Positions 43,046-51,553 of a stretch of 64,000 bases of DNA are shown here, in pieces (positions within the stretch are counted from its first letter, which is position 1; every line of letters starts with the position of its first letter). Source of the DNA: Microthrixaceae bacterium. Its GTDB lineage: Bacteria; Actinomycetota; Acidimicrobiia; Acidimicrobiales; Microtrichaceae. The position numbers and the translations under genes are program-made. The notes beneath the pieces were generated by a model. The model was not told the origin of the DNA, made no database searches, and was given only the letters and a program-made list of their open reading frames with translations. The stretch spans positions 1-64,000 of the forward strand of contig JAMLGJ010000018.1 of assembly GCA_023958095.1 (NCBI GenBank), written 5' to 3'.

Positions 43046-44614
43046 GTGGACACCCCGGACGGTGAATCCGTGGGATTCGTCGAGCGGGTCTTCGGCAGCA
43101 GGCGCTTCTTCGCGCTCTTCAACGTCCAGGTCATATCGGCCCTGGGTGACTGGGTCGGATTCTTCGCGATCACCTCACTGGCGGCGTCGATCTCCTCCCA
43201 ACCCGAGGGGGCCATCGCCCTGGTGACACTTGCCCGGGTGGCGCCGGGGTTCTTCCTGGCACCGTTCATCGGGGTCATCGTCGACCGCTTCGACCGCAAG
43301 CGACTCATGGTCACCGCGGATCTCGTGCGCGCAGGCGTCTATCTGTTGCTGCCGCTCGTGCGAACCGTGCCCGGGTTGATCCTGGCGAGCTTCCTGCTCG
43401 AGGTGTTCACCACGATGTGGTCACCAGCGAAGGAGGCAACGGTTCCCGCGGTGGTCCCTGCGCAGAAACTCGCCCAGGCGAACTCGCTCGGACTCGTCGC
43501 GGCGTATGCCACGATGCCCGTCGCGGGTCCGGTCCAGTTCGGACTCAAGGCACTCAACGATCGGCTGGTGGAGCTCAGCTGGCTCGGATTCCTCGGTCTC
43601 AACCGCTCACTCGGTGACACACAGACGCTCGCGTTCTACTTCGATGCGATGAGCTTCGTGGCTTCGGCACTGATCCTGACCCGCTACGTGTTCCGGGGAC
43701 TGCCGTCCAACGTCGTGCGTGCCAATGCCCCGACCGAGCCCTCCGAGGTCGCCGAGAAGTCCATCGCGGCGGAGAAGTCGCACCTCAGCTCCGTTTGGAC
43801 CGACATCCGCGAGGGCCTCGACTTCATCGTGGTCAACCCGGTCGTGCGGGCGGTCAACATCGGCCTTGCCACGGGGATAGTCGGTGGGGCGATGCTGATC
43901 CCCCTGGGACCGACGTTCGCTCGCTACGTCATCGGCGATGCCGACACGTTCCCGCTGTTCATCACCGCGATGGGACTCGGTGTGGCGGTCGGGGTCGTGG
44001 TTCTGTCCGCCCTCCAGGCGCGCCTGCCCAAGGAGACCATCTTCCCGTTCCTGGTCATGGGCGCGGGCGTGTCCCTGTTCGTCGGGGTGTCGATGAACAG
44101 CTTCTGGCCCGCCGCGATGGGGGTGATGGGGCTGGGCCTGTTCGCCGGGGCCACCTACGTGCTGGGGTTCACACTGCTCCAGCAACACACCGAGGACGAC
44201 CTCCGCGGTCGCATCTTCACGACGCTGCTCACCCTGGTGCGTCTGTGCGTGATGCTCGCACTGCTGCTGGGCCCGGTGCTGGCAACGATCTTCAACGGCT
44301 TCGCGAGGGCGGCCACCGGTGACCCCGAACCCGAGGTGCCGACCTGGTCACTGCTCGGGTTCGACGTGGCGGTGCCGGGTGTGCGGATCACGCTGTGGCT
44401 CGCGTCGGTGATCATCTTCGGAGCAGGCGTGCTGGCGGCGCGGTCGATGCATCTGCGAATCCGGTCCTCGCTGCGCGATGGTTGGAAGGACGTGCGAAAC
44501 GGTGAGCTGTTCGACACCCATCGCACACCCGGCGCGGCGGAGCCCCCATCCGCCGGGCCCGTACCCCCCGGAACCGACCCCACCGAAGGTGAGGACCCAG
44601 AAGATGGCGACTGA
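43046..44614 (+). CDS. MFS transporter (MFS_3-like)
   Basis: 522 residues from a GTG with GAGGAG 6 nt upstream; a TTG at 42992 would add 18 residues and is the alternative. Twelve hydrophobic segments lie between about residues 20 and 460 (FALFNVQVISALGDWVGFFAIT, PGFFLAPFIGVIVDRFDRKRLMV, FGIL-like turns), with the MFS loop DRFDRKR after helix 2 and QQHTEDDLRGRIFTTLLTLV. This resembles enterobactin-exporter-like (EntS/DUF894) carriers. Substrate unknown. The tail is Pro/Glu-rich. It overlaps tmk by 11 nt. Confidence 0.85.
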   Translation: MDTPDGESVGFVERVFGSRRFFALFNVQVISALGDWVGFFAITSLAASISSQPEGAIALVTLARVAPGFFLAPFIGVIVDRFDRKRLMVTADLVRAGVYLLLPLVRTVPGLILASFLLEVFTTMWSPAKEATVPAVVPAQKLAQANSLGLVAAYATMPVAGPVQFGLKALNDRLVELSWLGFLGLNRSLGDTQTLAFYFDAMSFVASALILTRYVFRGLPSNVVRANAPTEPSEVAEKSIAAEKSHLSSVWTDIREGLDFIVVNPVVRAVNIGLATGIVGGAMLIPLGPTFARYVIGDADTFPLFITAMGLGVAVGVVVLSALQARLPKETIFPFLVMGAGVSLFVGVSMNSFWPAAMGVMGLGLFAGATYVLGFTLLQQHTEDDLRGRIFTTLLTLVRLCVMLALLLGPVLATIFNGFARAATGDPEPEVPTWSLLGFDVAVPGVRITLWLASVIIFGAGVLAARSMHLRIRSSLRDGWKDVRNGELFDTHRTPGAAEPPSAGPVPPGTDPTEGEDPEDGD

Positions 44615-45269
44615 CCGAGCAGCCGACCTCGCACCGTTCGAATTGCCCGCACGCACGGGTGGGCGGGGTTGGTTCGTGGTGTTCGAGGGTGGTGAGGGTT
44701 GCGGCAAGAGCACCCAGGCGAGGCTGCTCGCCCAACGCTGCGGTGCCCTGCTCACCCACGAACCCGGCGGGACCCGGCTGGGTACCGCTCTTCGCCGACT
44801 GCTCCTCGACCACGACGCGGGGGACCTGGACCGTCGTGCCGAGGCACTGTTGATGGCAGCGGACCGGGCCCAGCACGTGGCCGAGTCGATCCGGCCGTCG
44901 CTCGAGGCCGGCCGAGCTGTGGTCTGCGACCGCTACCTGGGTTCATCGGTTGCCTACCAGGGCCACGGGCGGGGTCTGGACCCCGGTGAGATCAGGGACC
45001 TGTCACTCTGGGCAACCGGGGACCTCGAGCCGGATGTCGTGGTCTACCTGGTGGTCGGGGAGAACGAGACGCTCCGCAGGACCGGTGCACCACGCGATGC
45101 GATCGAGGCAGCGGGCGCCGAGTTCCATCATCGGGTGCGCCAGGGGTTCGAGTCCCAGGCCGAGGCCGACCCCGACAGGTGGGTCCGCGTCGATGGGTCC
45201 GGGACGGTTCCCGAGGTGGCCGAGCGGGTCTCGAGCGCGCTCAGGGCCCGACTGCGGGAGCGGTCATGA
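44604..45269 (+). CDS. tmk: Thymidylate kinase
   Basis: 221 residues from an ATG. It phosphorylates dTMP to dTDP. P-loop VFEGGEGCGKSTQARLL near 28-44; DR(Y/F) motif VVCDRYLGSSVAYQG; LID segment with GAPRDAIEAAGAEFHHRVRQGF. The N-terminal 20 residues precede the core. Gene order tmk-holB is widely conserved. The upstream frame lies in the MFS gene and is not used. Confidence 0.93.
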   Translation: MATDRAADLAPFELPARTGGRGWFVVFEGGEGCGKSTQARLLAQRCGALLTHEPGGTRLGTALRRLLLDHDAGDLDRRAEALLMAADRAQHVAESIRPSLEAGRAVVCDRYLGSSVAYQGHGRGLDPGEIRDLSLWATGDLEPDVVVYLVVGENETLRRTGAPRDAIEAAGAEFHHRVRQGFESQAEADPDRWVRVDGSGTVPEVAERVSSALRARLRERS

Positions 45270-46369
45270 CGGCGACGGCCGGTGACGGCTCCACCGACCG
45301 TGGTCCCGACGGGGCGGTGCAACGACTGTGGGACGAGGTCGTCGGGCAACCCGAGGCCACCTCGGCGCTGCGCATGGCCGCCACGGACCCGGTTCATGCC
45401 TACCTGCTCGTGGGGCCCGAAGGATCCGGAAAGCGCTCCGCTGCACTCGCCTTCGCCGCGGAAGTGATTGCGGCAGGCTCCGCCGGGCAGAGCGCGGACG
45501 AAGTCGCCGCCCGGATCGCGGACGGGACGCACCCTTCGGTGAGGGTCGTGGAGCGGGAGGGCCCCCGGATCAATGCGGCCACCGCTCGGGAGGTGGTGCG
45601 GAGTGCCTCGATGGCACCTCCCAGTGGGCATCTGCAGGTGTTCGTGCTGGACGAGTTCCACCTCGTGGATGACGCCGCCCCCATCATGTTGAAGGCGATC
45701 GAGGAACCCAGTGCCTCGACGATGTTCGTGGTGCTGGCGGAGGAGGTCACCGAACCACTCGTCACGATCGCCTCGCGCTGTGTGCAGATCCGGTTCAACC
45801 CGGTGCCGCTGGACGCGTTGGAGCAACGTCTGCGCTCCGAGGGTGTCGAACCGGGAGTTGCCGCGCAGGCCGCGGTGGGAGCGGAGGGAAGTCTGCGCCG
45901 TGCCCGCCTGCTGGCGGGTGACCCCGAGCTGGTGCAGCGCCGTGGGCTGTGGCGCGACGCCCCGGCGCGCCTGGACGGGACCGGCGCGACCGTGTGCGTG
46001 CTGGCCGACGAGCTGCTCGACTCACTCGACGGCGTACTCGAGCCGCTGCGCGGCGTCCACGGCGACGAGGTCGCGGACTTCGACGCGACCGTGGAGTTGA
46101 CCGGTGAGTCCTCGAGGGGCGCTCGCAAGGTCATGGAGGACCGCCACAAGCGCGAATTGCGCCGGCTGCGGGTGGGTGAGTTGCGATCAGGGGCGTCGGC
46201 GCTCCTCGCCGGCTACCGCGACGATGCGGTGTCCGGCACAGCCGATGCCGTCGAGTCGTTCTCCTCGGCAGCGGAGGCCGTCGCCCGGTTCGAGGAAGCA
46301 CTGCAATGGAACGCCAACGAACAACTCGCACTTCGGGCCCTGTTGGTGTCTCTGCCCCGTAGAGGCTGA
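45266..46369 (+). CDS. holB: DNA polymerase III subunit delta'
   Basis: 367 residues; the ATG forms an ATGA overlap with the tmk stop. AAA+ clamp-loader type: DEVVGQPEATSALRMAA, Walker A-like LLVGPEGSGKRSAALAFA near 48-65, DEFHLVDDAAPIMLKAIEEPSASTMFVVLAEE, and the sensor/arginine region TIASRCVQIRF. The zinc cysteines of E. coli delta' are absent, as in other actinobacteria. It loads the beta sliding clamp. Confidence 0.9.
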   Translation: MTATAGDGSTDRGPDGAVQRLWDEVVGQPEATSALRMAATDPVHAYLLVGPEGSGKRSAALAFAAEVIAAGSAGQSADEVAARIADGTHPSVRVVEREGPRINAATAREVVRSASMAPPSGHLQVFVLDEFHLVDDAAPIMLKAIEEPSASTMFVVLAEEVTEPLVTIASRCVQIRFNPVPLDALEQRLRSEGVEPGVAAQAAVGAEGSLRRARLLAGDPELVQRRGLWRDAPARLDGTGATVCVLADELLDSLDGVLEPLRGVHGDEVADFDATVELTGESSRGARKVMEDRHKRELRRLRVGELRSGASALLAGYRDDAVSGTADAVESFSSAAEAVARFEEALQWNANEQLALRALLVSLPRRG

Positions 46370-46380
46370 GCGGCCCGGGC

Positions 46381-46860
46381 CTAGTCGGGTTCCTCCAGAC
46401 GGAAGACGCGCAGGTCGCGCCCGGAGCGTTCCACGTAGCGGTCATAGGGCGGCCAGACAGCCACGAGTTCAGGCCACACCCGCTCCTTGTCCTCGGGATC
46501 GAGCAGTTCGGCGTGCACCTGTCGTGTCGTGCCCCCGATGGTCATCTCGGCTTCCGGGTTCGCCATGAGGTTGTAGGACCACGCCGGGTGTCGTTCGCGT
46601 CCGAAGTTTGATGCCACCACGTAGTGCGCGCCGCGCAGCGGAACCGCGGCCAGTGGCGTGGTGCGCCGTTGCCCCGTCCTGGCGCCGGTGGTCGTGAGGG
46701 AGATGGACGGCACGATCCACTGGCTGAGCATCACCCGACCGCGGGTGAGCCGGTTGAGGGCCCGGTCGGTTGGTGGCACGAAGCGGGGCGCCATGTCGGC
46801 GAACCAGTCAGCTGATGCGATGCGCTGCACAGGACGCCTGATCCACTCGGGGGCGGTCAT
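46381..46860 (-). CDS. Nitroreductase/deazaflavin-dependent (Ddn-like) oxidoreductase
   Basis: 159 residues. Family pattern: LTTTGARTGQRRTTPLAAVPLRGAHYVVASNFGRERHPAWSYNLMANPEAEMTIGGTTRQVHAELL, a split-barrel fold that binds F420 (or other flavin) as in mycobacterial Ddn, followed by WPPYDRYVERSGRDLRVFRLE. Such proteins reduce quinones or nitro compounds. The ATG has TAGTGT exactly 6 nt upstream. An 18-bp inverted repeat lies 30-47 nt upstream of the start, a likely operator. Convergent with holB, 12 nt apart. Confidence 0.87.
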   Translation of the reverse strand: MTAPEWIRRPVQRIASADWFADMAPRFVPPTDRALNRLTRGRVMLSQWIVPSISLTTTGARTGQRRTTPLAAVPLRGAHYVVASNFGRERHPAWSYNLMANPEAEMTIGGTTRQVHAELLDPEDKERVWPELVAVWPPYDRYVERSGRDLRVFRLEEPD

Positions 46861-46866
46861 GTGCCG

Positions 46867-46872
46867 ACACTA
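46867..46872 (-). promoter_or_regulatory. -10 box of the Ddn-like gene (leaderless geometry)
   Basis: TAGTGT on the minus strand ends exactly 6 nt before the ATG at 46860. Confidence 0.5.
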
Positions 46873-46889
46873 GGGTTCGCCGCCGCGCT

Positions 46890-46907
46890 TTGCAGTGTTC
46901 ACTGCAA
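46890..46907 (-). promoter_or_regulatory. 18-bp inverted repeat before the Ddn-like gene
   Basis: TTGCAGTG and CACTGCAA around two bases: an almost perfect dyad. It falls 18-35 nt upstream of the -10 box, so a bound protein would cover the -35 region. Confidence 0.5.
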
Positions 46908-47186
46908 CTGAGCAGCCGCTTGCCCGGCTGGATCGCGAACGGATCAGCTCGGTTCGTTGACGGACACGCGGGGCTGTAGGAACCTCCGGAGGGAGTACAC
47001 CTCACGGACCAGTCCGCCTTGGTTCGCTGGGTGGAGATGGCACCGGTCCCGCCCCGACCGGTTCTCCAGGTCACAGCCGGTACTCCGGACCGGGCCCCGC
47101 ACATGCGGGGTCCGGTCCGCGCAAGGAGCCGGGCGGATCGCGTTCGTCGCAGGTGCGACGGTATGCTTCCAGTTCGCCCAAGCGAC
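46908..47186. other. Non-coding region before tRNA-Thr
   Basis: About 280 nt without a supportable gene. It carries the promoter region of tRNA-Thr and the far side of the Ddn-like promoter. Confidence 0.5.
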
Positions 47187-47262
47187 GCCCGAGTAGCTCA
47201 GTCGGCAGAGCGGCTCACTCGTAATGAGCAGGTCAGGAGTTCGATTCTCCTCTCGGGCTCCA
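47187..47262 (+). tRNA. tRNA-Thr (CGT)
   Basis: 76 nt including encoded CCA (47260-47262). Acceptor stem GCCCGAG pairs with CTCGGGC, discriminator T at 47259; the anticodon loop CTCGTAA between GCTCA and TGAGC gives CGT, reading ACG codons. D and T arms are normal (AGCTCAGTCGGCAGAGC; AGGAGTTCGATTCTCCT). Confidence 0.96.
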
Positions 47263-47393
47263 CCCAAGTAGAACACCGAAATGGGCGGTCGCCGTCCAGC
47301 CGTCCATTGTGGCTCGCAGCCCCGGGCCCCGGTCGGCTCTGTGGAGAGTGTGGTTGCTCGTGCGCGGCGTCCGGTTCCCGGCTGCCGGTGTGC

Positions 47394-47876
47394 TCAGGCC
47401 TCGCGATCAAGAGATGTGATGACCTCGTGCAGTGCGCGGAGCCGTCGGTGGGTGGTGTCGGCATCGTTGCCGATCTGTTCGGTTACCTGCTCGGCCACGG
47501 GAGCGAACAGATCTCCCGCCGCTTGATGGGCCCGTCGGCCGGCCGCGGTGAGCTTCACCCGGTAGGAGCGGCCGTCGCCGGGGTTGGCGACACGGCGAAC
47601 GTGCTTGCGCCGTTCGAAGCGCTTCACGTAGCTGGACACTGTGGTGGGCGGGGCCGACATCCAGTGGGCGAGTTCGGACGGAGTCATGCCGTCGCCCGAC
47701 GCGAGCACCGAGTAGACCGCGAATTCGTCGGCGTCCAGACCTGATGGGCGCACGACAGTGTCGATCAGCGCCGTGGTCGAGCGGGAGACGAGCCACACGT
47801 CGAAGAGCACGTTCGCAGGCCCCACGGCTGGTCCGTCCGGGTCTGGTGGGCTGGGTCGTACGTCGGCTGATGGCAC
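47394..47876 (-). CDS. MarR-family transcriptional regulator
   Basis: 160 residues. Winged-helix MarR pattern: LDADEFAVYSVLASGDGMTPSELAHWMSAPPTTVSSYVKRFERRKHVRRVANPGDGRSYRVKLTAAG, residues about 47-113, with the conserved Asp-Gly-Arg wing. The GTG is chosen because TAGGAT stands 7 nt upstream, the leaderless pattern; the frame continues upstream through the broken gene without support. The downstream half is a dimerisation helix. Its target is unknown; the neighbouring broken membrane-protein gene may once have been one. Confidence 0.83.
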   Translation of the reverse strand: MPSADVRPSPPDPDGPAVGPANVLFDVWLVSRSTTALIDTVVRPSGLDADEFAVYSVLASGDGMTPSELAHWMSAPPTTVSSYVKRFERRKHVRRVANPGDGRSYRVKLTAAGRRAHQAAGDLFAPVAEQVTEQIGNDADTTHRRLRALHEVITSLDREA

Positions 47877-47886
47877 GATGTCGATC

Positions 47887-48349
47887 CTATTGCGAGATCG
47901 CATCATCGGTGAACGGGGATTGAGCGCCCAGCTTGAGCACCCGGCGGGCAAGCGGTCGCAGTGCCAACGTAGCCAGTCCGACAAGCAGCATCACCCCGGC
48001 GAGCCAGAACGAGACGTTCTTGGCCGCGGATGCCAGACCAAGCAGCCCGTTGGTGGTGGCGGGCTCGGGGAACGCCGCAAGAGCCCGCCAGGCGAATACG
48101 TTCTCGAGGTAGTCGAACACAGCGCCGGCCAGGGGGATCGAGCGCCGGTGATGCGTGGTCGCACTCCTCCGGGGCCCGCCCACGAACCTCCGCAGGCCAC
48201 GCTGGTTGGCCGGTACGCTGGGGACCGGCACGAAACAGCAGGGTGAGGGGGTCTGTGACGCGGACATCCAGAATCGTGGCCTGGTCCTGTCCAGGGTGGA
48301 TCGTGATCCACGCCGGCAGCCACGGGATCGGTGCTGCTGCGTAGTGCAT
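47887..48349 (-). pseudogene. Remnant of a four-helix membrane protein gene
   Basis: The last 85 residues (RSIPLAGAVFDYLENVFAWR, then LASAAKNVSFWLAGVMLLVGLATLALRPL) look like the C-terminal half of a membrane protein with the DxxEN pattern after an IPL segment. No start codon suits this frame. A second frame on the same strand, beginning with ATG at 48349, gives WLPAWITIHPG and ILDVRVTDPLTLLF and then loses sense, which fits a frameshift together with loss of the middle part. I have not recognised the family with certainty. Confidence 0.45.
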
Positions 48350-48796
48350 GCCGCGGACGGGGTGCGCGGAGCACGACTGTGGTGGCGCTGGTCGGGCCGC
48401 CTGCTGGGCGGACTCGCGACGTTCTGGTGGGTGATCGCGGTCGTGGGTGGAGTGCTCGCCGGTCCCGATCTGGCGGGGGACGGAGGGGCCGGGAGCGACC
48501 TCGAGGGAATCGGTGTGGTCGCGCTGGTCGCGGCCAACGCGTTGGCCTATGTGCACGCACTCGTGCGCGAGGATCGCGGAGCGGTCCTCCTGGTCGTGAC
48601 CGGCTCCGCGTTCTGCGGGTTCGCGTTCGCCACGGCGGGCCGCAACCACCTCGTCGCGGCCGCGGTCAGCGGAGTGCCGTTCCTGTTGAGCGGCGTTCTC
48701 CTGTTGGTTGCCGCGCGGCAGGACCCCGGTGGACGCCGGACTCGTCGTGACGGGATCCGCGAAGGAGGCGACCATGGCACCGGTGGAATGGCCTGA
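48344..48796 (+). CDS. Hypothetical membrane protein
   Basis: About 150 residues from GTG at 48344; GTG at 48362 is also possible. Four hydrophobic segments: WSGRLLGGLATFWWVIAVVGGVL, IGVVALVAANALAYVHAL, GAVLLVVTGSAFCGFAFA and LVAAAVSGVPFLLSGVLLLVA. The rest of the upstream frame is Arg/Cys-rich and lies over the broken gene. Function unknown. It overlaps the acetyltransferase gene by 23 nt, so the two are co-transcribed. Confidence 0.6.
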   Translation: MHAADGVRGARLWWRWSGRLLGGLATFWWVIAVVGGVLAGPDLAGDGGAGSDLEGIGVVALVAANALAYVHALVREDRGAVLLVVTGSAFCGFAFATAGRNHLVAAAVSGVPFLLSGVLLLVAARQDPGGRRTRRDGIREGGDHGTGGMA

Positions 48797-49331
48797 GCAG
48801 GTCCCGATCCTCACCGATGGTGCCCTGGTGCTGCGCCCGTGGGCACCGGAGGACCACAAGGACGTGCTGGCAGCCTGCCAGGACGCGGAGATCCAACGTT
48901 GGACGACGGTGCCCTCCCCCTACACCGCTGAGGATGCAGAGGAGTTCCTGGCGGCCGTCGGCGCACTCTGGGAGGACAGGAGCGCCATGCCCTTCGCCAT
49001 CGACCTGGCCGGAGAACGACGCCTCGCGGGGTCGATCGGTGTGGTTGCACTCGACTCGTCGAGCGGGCGTGGTGAACTCGGCTACTGGGTCTCCCCCTGG
49101 GCTCGTGGGCGGGGGGTGGCTGGCTCGGCCCTGCGCCTCCTCAGCGAGTGGGCCTTCCACAGCGCCGGATTCTCGAGCCTCCACATGATGATCGACCCCG
49201 GCAACCAACCCTCGGCCAGGGCAGCAGCCCGCGCCGGTTTCGAGGCAGGCCGCGCCTTCGGGGTCCCTCTGCGCGAGAGCGATGCGGGGGACCTCGTCGT
49301 CCACGGACTGTGCGCCGAGGACCTGTCCTGA
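48774..49331 (+). CDS. GNAT-family N-acetyltransferase
   Basis: 185 residues; the ATG follows GAAGGAGG with good spacing. RimJ-like GNAT: LRPWAPEDHKDVLAACQD, FAIDLAGERRLAGSIGVVALD, GELGYWVSPWARGRGVAGSALRLLSEWAF (motif A, acetyl-CoA binding) and GNQPSARAAARAGFEAGRAF (motif B). It acetylates an amine, possibly a protein N-terminus or an antibiotic; substrate unknown. Confidence 0.9.
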   Translation: MAPVEWPEQVPILTDGALVLRPWAPEDHKDVLAACQDAEIQRWTTVPSPYTAEDAEEFLAAVGALWEDRSAMPFAIDLAGERRLAGSIGVVALDSSSGRGELGYWVSPWARGRGVAGSALRLLSEWAFHSAGFSSLHMMIDPGNQPSARAAARAGFEAGRAFGVPLRESDAGDLVVHGLCAEDLS

Positions 49332-49477
49332 CCCCCCTGGCGGCACCCGCCGGCAGCCCTCGAAGCACCTGGACACATTTCCCCCCTTGTCACGCGCCGG
49401 TTGTCTGGCCCATGATCTGGCGGGCGAACACGAGGGCGATGTGTTCCACCGCGTACCCGGTGGATGGGGGAAGAACC

Positions 49478-50101
49478 ATGAGGGCAAGGCTTTTCTGCAG
49501 GCACAGTGATCCCGCGGCCCTGATCGACGGGCTGCGTTCGGTGGAGTCGTGCGCAGCCCGCGTCGGCGCGGTCTCGCGTTCCCTGGAGCAACTCCTGGAG
49601 GGTTTCGGAGTCGATCCGGTCGCGATTCCACGCGACCGGAGCCGTGCGGCATCACCGCAGCTGTCCACCGTCGACCTGCTGGCCGACGCGGTGGAGGGGC
49701 TGGGGACCGCGCACGCCGAGATGGTTGCGTGTGCCGAGGCGATCGAAGTGGTCGCGGAGTCCGCGCTCGGAGCGCAGCATCACGGAGAGGTGCGTTGGGC
49801 ACACGGCGAACTGGACCACCACCCGGAACTCCTGATGGTCGGCCTCCCGGTCAGTGCCACGGACGAACCGGACCCGGTGGGTTGCGAAGTGGCTTCCACG
49901 GCGGGTCGCCATCGACTCCAGGTGTCCGCGGTGAAGGACCGCTACACGGTCGTGCTCCCGGGGCTTCCCTGGGTGGGTGAGGAGCGCAACGACTTCGCCG
50001 GTGCACGGCTCACCCTCGTGCGGTCCCAACTCGAGTCGGTCGAGGAGAACCTGAGGCTCCTGGCGCTCGGAACCCAGGTGCTGGACCTCACCGACATGTA
50101 G
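49478..50101 (+). CDS. Protein of unknown function
   Basis: 207 residues; I do not recognise it. The ATG has GGGGGAAG a few nt upstream. The N-terminal half is alpha-helical (DGLRSVESCAARVGAVSRSLEQLLEGFG, DLLADAVEGLGTAHAEMVACAEAIEVV); the C-terminal part seems beta-rich (LLMVGLPVSATDEPDPVGCEVASTAGRHRLQVSAVKDRYTVVLPG). It contains seven His and few hydrophobic runs, no membrane helix. An in-frame ATG 22 codons upstream is possible but lacks a ribosome-binding site. Confidence 0.55.
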   Translation: MRARLFCRHSDPAALIDGLRSVESCAARVGAVSRSLEQLLEGFGVDPVAIPRDRSRAASPQLSTVDLLADAVEGLGTAHAEMVACAEAIEVVAESALGAQHHGEVRWAHGELDHHPELLMVGLPVSATDEPDPVGCEVASTAGRHRLQVSAVKDRYTVVLPGLPWVGEERNDFAGARLTLVRSQLESVEENLRLLALGTQVLDLTDM

Positions 50102-50123
50102 CGGTGTGGGTCCGATGGTGTGG

Positions 50124-51404
50124 TCAGCCCGACATCTGGTCGTGCACGACCAGACCCGCCTCGGCCACCTCCGCAGGGCTCGTTGAGCGGTCCGACAGCG
50201 CCACGGCGAGCGCAACGTTGACGATCCGCTCGTGCACGGGGCCACCGGTCTCGCCCATGGCCGCGGCCAGGTGCTGCCCGAGGGGCACCAGCTGCGCGAC
50301 CACGGCCGTGTCATCACCCCCGAGCAGTCGTTCGGCCAGCAGCTGCGAAGCCGCGAAGGGTTGCTTGCGCGCCCGGCGGACCATCCCGCAGAGGCAGTCC
50401 GCGCCCGTCAGACGCCGTCTCATGTGCTCGTCGAGGCCCTCCTCGACGGGGCGCGACCGCTCCGCGCCGGCCCCGGTGCCGAAGGCCAGGGCCGCGAGCA
50501 CACCAATCCGCTGGAACCGGTCGCGCACCGCCCGCTCACCCGACCCGAGGACGTCGGCGACCTCCGACCAGGTGAGTGCGCCGTGCCGCTGCTCGACCAG
50601 GTCAGCGCATCTCCGGGCGTCTCGCACGAGCGCGGCGTCGCCGGATACCGGTCCCGGGTCGAATGCCATCTCCGCCTCGAGCGAGGCGAGCCGGGAGCCT
50701 GCTTCGGACCTCCTCAGCAGGCTCAGTGCGACCGCCGCGGTCGCGTCGGAGACGAACTCGGTCGTGATCATCTCGGGTGTTGCCAGGAACTGCAGGAGCA
50801 GGCCCTCCGACAGCGCCGCCAGCAAACGCGTGAGGTCCTCGAAGTCGAACGGTTCGATCGGGGTGGCACCCACCTCCGACCCGAAGTGCTCGTAGATCTC
50901 CTGGAGTGCCGGGAGGTACACCCCGTAGTAGTCGCGTCCCAGCACTTCGGCGAGATGGTTGTCGGGGTCGGTCCTCGAGGCGAGGAAGATCTGGCGCCGA
51001 AAGGCCCGGAGCTCCGGTTCGCGGGTGACCTCTAGCCAGTTCCCCTCCGCGGCGGCCCGAACCAGATCGGGGAAACCGGCGCGGGAGGTGGCCACGAGCA
51101 CCTCGTTGACGGTCTCCACCGCACCGTGGTCGTCGGCGCTCTCCATGGGACCACGTCGCGGTATGCGCGACACCAGGGCCTCGACATAGGAGTCCCAGGT
51201 GGCGAAGTGGTTCCAGAACGTCCGTTCCGACCGCCCCGAGCGGCGCGCTATGTCAGCCACCGAGATCGTCTGCAACGCCTCGGCGATGCCGACCTCGTCC
51301 ATGAGGTCCCATCCGGCGGCGATCAGGCGTTCCCGGGTGGCACCACGGGCACGTCGGCTCGCCGCTGGTGCAGGACCTGCACTGCTGGCCGGGCGACCAT
51401 CCAC
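50124..51404 (-). CDS. TetR-like regulator with a second helix-turn-helix region
   Basis: 426 residues, about twice the usual TetR length. The N-terminal TetR domain (about 18-78) is standard: TRERLIAAGWDLMDEVG, QTISVADIARRSGRSERTFWNHFATWDSYVEALV. A ligand-binding helical domain follows to about 235. Then around 265-310 there is a second helix-turn-helix-like stretch, CADLVEQRHGALTWSEVADVLGSGERAVRDRFQRIG, and another helical domain. The protein is therefore two TetR-like halves joined. The GTG start is placed 17 residues before the first domain. Confidence 0.8.
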   Translation of the reverse strand: MDGRPASSAGPAPAASRRARGATRERLIAAGWDLMDEVGIAEALQTISVADIARRSGRSERTFWNHFATWDSYVEALVSRIPRRGPMESADDHGAVETVNEVLVATSRAGFPDLVRAAAEGNWLEVTREPELRAFRRQIFLASRTDPDNHLAEVLGRDYYGVYLPALQEIYEHFGSEVGATPIEPFDFEDLTRLLAALSEGLLLQFLATPEMITTEFVSDATAAVALSLLRRSEAGSRLASLEAEMAFDPGPVSGDAALVRDARRCADLVEQRHGALTWSEVADVLGSGERAVRDRFQRIGVLAALAFGTGAGAERSRPVEEGLDEHMRRRLTGADCLCGMVRRARKQPFAASQLLAERLLGGDDTAVVAQLVPLGQHLAAAMGETGGPVHERIVNVALAVALSDRSTSPAEVAEAGLVVHDQMSG

Positions 51405-51541
51405 GATCGCACCACCTTCCCCACTTTCCTTCCCGCGCCCGACGCTAGCGCGTGAGGTGCATCCCGCGTCCCCACAGAGGGATTCGTGGAACCCCCCGAA
51501 CGAGGTGGCCCCGACGGTGAACACGACGTGGGCCGGTCCCC

Positions 51542-51547
51542 TAGCGT
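51542..51547 (+). promoter_or_regulatory. -10 box of the ECF sigma gene (leaderless geometry)
   Basis: TAGCGT ends exactly 6 nt before the GTG at 51554. No ribosome-binding site. Confidence 0.5.
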
Positions 51548-51553
51548 GGGGGC

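Noticed and set aside
47187-47262. tRNA-Thr as an integration site of a mobile element
   Set aside because: No integrase and no second copy of the tRNA 3' end seen downstream.
48155-48343. N-terminal part of the hypothetical membrane protein
   Set aside because: It is rich in Arg/Cys and antisense to the broken gene; a start at 48344 or 48362 fits the first membrane helix better.
51404-51553. SigR-type autoregulatory promoter (GGAAT-N18-GTT)
   Set aside because: GGAAC occurs near 51487 but no GTT stands at the proper distance.
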